Shown: one piece after another, positions 5,700 through 8,774 of the stretch
Numbering within the stretch: the stretch's first letter is position 1
How the letters are laid out: every line of letters starts with the position of its first letter
Origin: Chloroflexota bacterium
Lineage (GTDB): Bacteria; Chloroflexota; Anaerolineae; J036; Brachytrichaceae
DNA: 8,774 nucleotides
Reading direction: 5' to 3'
Assembly (NCBI GenBank): GCA_021813225.1
Contig: JAKALH010000097.1
Coordinates: 1 to 8,774, forward strand
The notes under the pieces: model-generated
The model's input: the letters and a program-made list of their open reading frames with translations, nothing else
Told to the model about the DNA's origin: nothing
The model's database searches: none
Program-made: the position numbers and the translations under genes

Positions 5700-7034
5700 T
5701 CAGGCATACAGGTCAGCGCGGGTCAACGGCACGCTGGCACAACCATGATCGAGTTTCGCCAACAGCGATTGATTGACGTTGATGTGCCCCGACTCAAACC
5801 CATATACAGAGGCGCTCAGGTAGAGTTTCCACGTGCGATATGTCGTCTCGTCAGCCAGGCGAGTGGCATCCTGTCGCCGTGCATCCAGCCGCGCCACCCA
5901 ATGCCGGAGTGTCAGGGCGTAATGCTCGCGCAGATTCTCGACATCGCGCACCTCAAAGCCGACCCGCTCCGCCATTTCGTTGACGGCGCTGACCGGAACC
6001 AGTTCACCGTCCGGGAAAATGTAGCGCTGCGAGAATTTGCCCGAGCCAAGCACATACCGGGAAGCGAGGCGTTGCCACAACCGCGCTGACCGGTTGTCAG
6101 TATCGCCGGGGTGCACCGAGATGCCGTGGTTGAGAAACAGCCCGCCCGGTTTCAGCAGGCGCATGACCTGCGCAAAGTATTCAGGCAGGTGGCTGCGCCC
6201 GACATGCTCGAACATGCCGACACTGACGACTTTATCGAAGCTCTGCGCGCTCAGGTCGCGATAGTCCAGCAGCTTGACACTGACACGGTCGCTCAGGCCG
6301 GCCTGCACAATCCGCTGATTGGCCAGCTCCGCCTGCCTGGTGCTGAGGGTAACCCCCAGCGCATTCACGCCGTACTGCTGTGCTGCGAAGATCGCCAGGC
6401 CACCCCACCCGCAGCCGATATCGAGCAGTCGTTCGCCAGGCTGCAGGCGCAACTTGCGGCAGATGTGCTCAAGCTTCTGCTCCTGTGCGATGTCAATATC
6501 CTCGCCGCCGGTCTTGAAGTAAGCACACGAGTAGTTCATGCGCCGGTCGAGCCATAACGCATAGAACTCATTGCCGACATCATAGTGATACTGGATGGCG
6601 GCACGGTCTCGTTCCCTGGAATGCTTCGTTCCCGTTAAGGAAAGAGGGCCGCGGCCGAGAACCGCAGTCTGGCCATTGCGAGGCAGCGCCTGACTCAGGC
6701 TCGCCAACGACAGCAACTGCCTTGCACCCCATGGGTGTGCGCCGATATCGTCTATGAGCTGGAACGCCGCAAACATGTCGCCTTCGATGTCGAACCCGCC
6801 TCGGATATAAGCTTCGGCCAGCGATAACTCTATTGGCAGACTGAACATGTGGCGTGCCGCGCCGGCGCCGTTCAACACAATCGTGAAGCGCGGTCGTTCC
6901 AGGACAGGTTCGATGGCCGTTCCATCAACAAGGCGGATATTGAAGTGGCGGGGGGCAGGAAACAGGCTGTTCATGAAAGCGCGTACAGCAAGTGCGCCAT
7001 CACCTGCTGAACCGGCTGGAGCAGTTCGAGACAT
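5700..7034 (-). CDS. cfa: Cyclopropane-fatty-acyl-phospholipid synthase (SAM-dependent)
   Basis: A 444-residue protein of the CFA synthase family, which transfers a methylene from S-adenosylmethionine to unsaturated acyl chains of membrane phospholipids. Residues about 30-135 are the N-terminal lipid-binding domain. YHYDVGNEFYALWLD (149-163) and MNYSCAYF (166-173) are family signatures. The SAM site is LLDIGCGWGG (203-212), followed by GVTLS (227-231). Residues expected for catalysis and the bicarbonate site are present: C170, E276 in FEHVG, H303 and I305 in NHGI, and Y372 in HYALTLRHW. Length is slightly above the E. coli enzyme (382), mostly at the N-terminus. The start is fixed by AAGGAGG (complement of 7043-7049), eight bases before ATG. 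Related fatty-acid methyltransferases share this fold, so methylation rather than cyclopropanation is possible. It converges with ecfT with 23 bases between stops and no visible terminator. Confidence 0.95.
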   Translation of the reverse strand: MSRTAPAGSAGDGALAVRAFMNSLFPAPRHFNIRLVDGTAIEPVLERPRFTIVLNGAGAARHMFSLPIELSLAEAYIRGGFDIEGDMFAAFQLIDDIGAHPWGARQLLSLASLSQALPRNGQTAVLGRGPLSLTGTKHSRERDRAAIQYHYDVGNEFYALWLDRRMNYSCAYFKTGGEDIDIAQEQKLEHICRKLRLQPGERLLDIGCGWGGLAIFAAQQYGVNALGVTLSTRQAELANQRIVQAGLSDRVSVKLLDYRDLSAQSFDKVVSVGMFEHVGRSHLPEYFAQVMRLLKPGGLFLNHGISVHPGDTDNRSARLWQRLASRYVLGSGKFSQRYIFPDGELVPVSAVNEMAERVGFEVRDVENLREHYALTLRHWVARLDARRQDATRLADETTYRTWKLYLSASVYGFESGHINVNQSLLAKLDHGCASVPLTRADLYA

Positions 7035-7059
7035 CGCGACAACCTCCTTCAGCGATCAC

Positions 7060-7087
7060 AATGTATTCGAACGGATATGGCTGTCAG
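7060..7087 (-). promoter_or_regulatory. Possible promoter of cfa
   Basis: On the minus strand, CTGACA (complement of 7082-7087) and TACATT (complement of 7060-7065) are separated by 16 bases, with five and four matches to the sigma-70 consensus. It lies in the 82-base gap between the PLP enzyme and cfa and would give a leader of about 20 bases ending in the strong Shine-Dalgarno. Weak match; read-through from the upstream gene is the alternative. Confidence 0.35.
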
Positions 7088-7116
7088 TTTATCACGCCAG
7101 GATACGCCCCTTCGCT

Positions 7117-8067
7117 TTATCGTATCCACGGCGGATGATCCAGGTCGACATTACCGCCCGAGAGGATGATGCCGATACGCAGCCCCCGAACATTCATTTC
7201 CCCACTCAGCACAGCCGCCAGCGGCACGGCGCCCGAAGGCTCCACGACCAGCTTCATGCGCTCCCAGACCTTGCGTGTCGCATCGACAATGGCATCCTCG
7301 CTCACACGGACAATCTGTGCGACATAGCGCTGGATGATAGGGAACGTGAGGTCGCCGAGGGAAGCACGCAGGCCGTCGGCGATTGTGTCCGGATGCTCGA
7401 CCGTGACGATACGGCCGGCCTGCATCGATTGCCAGGCATCGTCAGCACGCGCCGGTTCGGCGCCGATCACCTGAACATGCGGACGGAGCGCATTCACCAG
7501 CAGTGCCGTACCGCTGAGCAATCCGCCGCCGCCCACCGGCGCTACAACCATATCCAGGTTCGGCACTTCCTCACACAACTCAAGCGCCGCCGTGCCCTGC
7601 CCGGCAATAACGCGATAGTCATTGTATGGATGCACTACCGCGGCGCCTGTTTCGGCCACAACCTCAATCAAGCGTGCTTCACGCGCGGCCAGCGTCGGCG
7701 CACATCCGAATATCGTTGCGCCATACCCTTTTACCGCTGCGCGTTTGACTTCCGGCGCGCCTTCCGGCATGACGACAAAAGCAGGGACGCCCCGCCATCG
7801 CGCGGCCAGTGCCAGTGCCGCAGCATGGTTGCCTGAGGAATGAGTGGCAACTCCCTTCGTCGCTTCCCCATCCGACAGAGAGAGAACGGCATTGGCTGCG
7901 CCGCGGATCTTGAACGCGCCTACTTTCTGCAAATTCTCGCACTTGAAGTAAAGCCGGGCCCCGCACATCGCATCCAATGCGCTGCTGGTCATGACCGGCG
8001 TGCGATGGGTATACGGACCGATCCGCGCTGCGGCGGACTGGATATCCATTAATGTGGGTAGCGGCAT
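7117..8067 (-). CDS. Serine racemase / threonine (hydroxyaspartate) dehydratase-like PLP enzyme
   Basis: A 316-residue fold-type II PLP enzyme. The PLP lysine is K53 in GAFKIRGA. SSGNH (77-81) binds the cofactor carboxyl side and supplies S78, equivalent to the racemase re-face serine. GGGGLL (179-184) is the phosphate loop, and SGGN (303-306) contacts the pyridine nitrogen. E204, A208 and D210 in GAEPARADD align with the divalent-cation ligands of eukaryotic serine racemase, and TIADG and WERMKLVVEPSG also resemble that branch. There is no ACT regulatory domain, so it is not the biosynthetic feedback-inhibited IlvA. Likely reactions are serine racemization, serine/threonine dehydration or threo-3-hydroxyaspartate ammonia-lysis; sequence cannot separate them. 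The ATG at 8067 has only a weak ribosome-binding site; Met7 (8049) is an alternative. It starts 15 bases after the stop of the upstream membrane-protein gene, so the two are probably co-transcribed. Confidence 0.92.
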   Translation of the reverse strand: MPLPTLMDIQSAAARIGPYTHRTPVMTSSALDAMCGARLYFKCENLQKVGAFKIRGAANAVLSLSDGEATKGVATHSSGNHAAALALAARWRGVPAFVVMPEGAPEVKRAAVKGYGATIFGCAPTLAAREARLIEVVAETGAAVVHPYNDYRVIAGQGTAALELCEEVPNLDMVVAPVGGGGLLSGTALLVNALRPHVQVIGAEPARADDAWQSMQAGRIVTVEHPDTIADGLRASLGDLTFPIIQRYVAQIVRVSEDAIVDATRKVWERMKLVVEPSGAVPLAAVLSGEMNVRGLRIGIILSGGNVDLDHPPWIR

Positions 8068-8082
8068 AAGGCTCAGCCGACT

Positions 8083-8628
8083 TTATCCCGCGCCGCCGGG
8101 TGGAATTGTGGGGGATGTGGGCGGCGGGTTATTTTGCGGCAGCGACGGGGCCGGACCGGAAGGCGCAGGCAGCGGCTGTGGTGACGCAGCGGCTGGCCGC
8201 TCAAAAATTGGTTCCAGCAACGTCAGCAATGTTGAAATGATGATGGCACCGAACCCGGCTATGACGGCCCCGCTGTCGCCCAGCACATATGGATTGCCCG
8301 GCACCGCCAGCGCCCAGACGAGAAAGGCCACTGTCGCTGCCGACATTTTCCACCACGGTAGCTCTTTCGCCTTGGGGAGCGGGGGTATGCCGTCGCTGGC
8401 CCGTTTACTGGCGTACATCAGGATAAGCAGCACCGGCGTCAGGGCCGCAAACCCCCAGTAAACCAGTTTGCCGTCGACGACCGGGATCGCGACACGCAAT
8501 GAAGGCGTGGCCGAGGCAGCGGCCACATACAGCGTTACGATTTCCGTCGGGATATATTTGACGAGGGCGTTCAGAGTGATGGTCACCTGGTTGTTCTGAA
8601 TCGACACCTCACCCAGGGCGCGGTTCAT
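8083..8628 (-). CDS. Unrecognised membrane protein with proline-rich C-terminal tail
   Basis: I do not recognise a named family. The 181-residue protein starts with a polar segment (1-18), then NALVKYIPTEIVTLYVAAAS (20-39), probably a membrane-embedded helix opened by a Lys-Tyr-Ile-Pro turn. Further hydrophobic helices lie at about 55-73, 96-111 and 119-138. Residues about 145-181 are a Pro/Ala/Ser tail ending PPGGAG, probably flexible. The frame is open back to 8706, but I choose ATG 8628 because AGGA (complement of 8636-8639) lies seven bases upstream and the additional 26 residues would overlap the opposite-strand ATP-grasp remnant. Base composition and strong hydrophobic periodicity support real coding. 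It is 15 bases upstream of the PLP-enzyme gene on the same strand; no functional link is evident. Confidence 0.7.
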   Translation of the reverse strand: MNRALGEVSIQNNQVTITLNALVKYIPTEIVTLYVAAASATPSLRVAIPVVDGKLVYWGFAALTPVLLILMYASKRASDGIPPLPKAKELPWWKMSAATVAFLVWALAVPGNPYVLGDSGAVIAGFGAIIISTLLTLLEPIFERPAAASPQPLPAPSGPAPSLPQNNPPPTSPTIPPGGAG

Positions 8629-8641
8629 CACGGATTCCTGA

Positions 8642-8774
8642 ACTGAATTCGTTTCCAGTCCTTTGGGTATTGGCGATGGCTTGTACGGCGTGGATGTTAA
8701 ACACATCGACGACCGCGCCTACGTGATCGAGGTCAATGACAATCCCAATGTCGATGCCGGCAACGAGGACAGCG
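8642..8774 (+). pseudogene. 5'-truncated RimK-like ATP-grasp ligase fragment, continuing past the window
   Basis: In the frame from 8642 the sequence reads IGDGLYGVDVK (8669-8701), then YVIEVNDNPNVDAGNED (8717-8767). This is the C-terminal hallmark of RimK-family ATP-grasp ligases, where the Glu-x-Asn-x-Asn-Pro stretch carries Mg-ATP ligands. A TGA at 8639-8641 closes the frame immediately upstream, and the preceding bases belong to the opposite-strand membrane-protein gene, so the N-terminal domain and most of the ATP-grasp domain (normally hundreds of residues) are absent. No Shine-Dalgarno plus ATG fits; TTG at 8663 is the only nearby alternative start. I read it as a gene remnant left by a rearrangement, or an assembly join. 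The frame is open to the window end, so how much of the tail survives is unknown. Confidence 0.62.

Noticed and set aside
5487..6089. A 200-codon + strand open frame spanning the ecfT 3' end and cfa 3' end
   Set aside because: It overlaps ecfT in another frame and cfa antisense, with no ribosome-binding site and no recognisable domain.
6847..7836. A 329-codon + strand open frame opposite cfa and the PLP enzyme
   Set aside because: It lies antisense to two genes with intact catalytic motifs, spans the gap between them and has an Arg/His-rich composition typical of a GC-rich antisense shadow.
8629..8706. N-terminal extension of the proline-tailed membrane protein by 26 residues
   Set aside because: The extension is antisense to the ATP-grasp remnant, is low in coding character and lacks a ribosome-binding site, whereas ATG 8628 has AGGA seven bases upstream.

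Overview
The window is moderately GC-rich bacterial DNA. It carries a compact, B12-controlled uptake operon in the middle, flanked by ordinary metabolic genes. I see no rRNA, tRNA, CRISPR or complete mobile element. The gene set suits a monoderm or Chloroflexota-like bacterium: a cobalamin riboswitch, a secreted toroid protein, a stalk-anchored DUF4430 protein and ECF transporter subunits. That placement is an inference from gene content, not from a marker gene.

Layout. Positions 2-1303 (+) hold the C-terminal three quarters of a hydantoinase B / oxoprolinase-type subunit, cut by the left window edge. Positions 1304-1771 are non-coding: a strong sigma-70-type promoter (1369-1396), a cobalamin riboswitch (about 1423-1605), an expression platform with a perfect Shine-Dalgarno in front of a five-codon frame, and a Rho-independent terminator (1702-1738). 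Next, on +, come four tightly packed genes: a secreted alpha/alpha-toroid (prenyltransferase-repeat) protein (1772-2746), a secreted, Cys-rich DUF4430 protein with a Pro/Thr stalk and C-terminal membrane anchor (2779-3702), an ECF-type substrate-binding S component (3699-4634) and an EcfT transmembrane subunit (4648-5676). A convergent minus-strand block follows: cyclopropane-fatty-acyl-phospholipid synthase (5700-7034), a serine racemase / threonine dehydratase-like PLP enzyme (7117-8067) and an unrecognised proline-tailed membrane protein (8083-8628). The right end (8642-8774, +) encodes the C-terminal motif of a RimK-like ATP-grasp ligase whose N-terminal part is missing.

How the genes work together. 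Mammalian B12 carriers (intrinsic factor, transcobalamin) consist of an alpha6/alpha6 barrel followed by a beta domain of the DUF4430 type, with B12 bound between them. Here the same two folds are separate adjacent genes, one freely secreted and one anchored, behind a B12 riboswitch and in front of an S component and EcfT. The simplest reading is an extracytoplasmic, two-protein corrinoid capture device that feeds an ECF importer. It would be expressed when B12 is scarce. No EcfA ATPase is present in the window, so energising ATPases must come from elsewhere.
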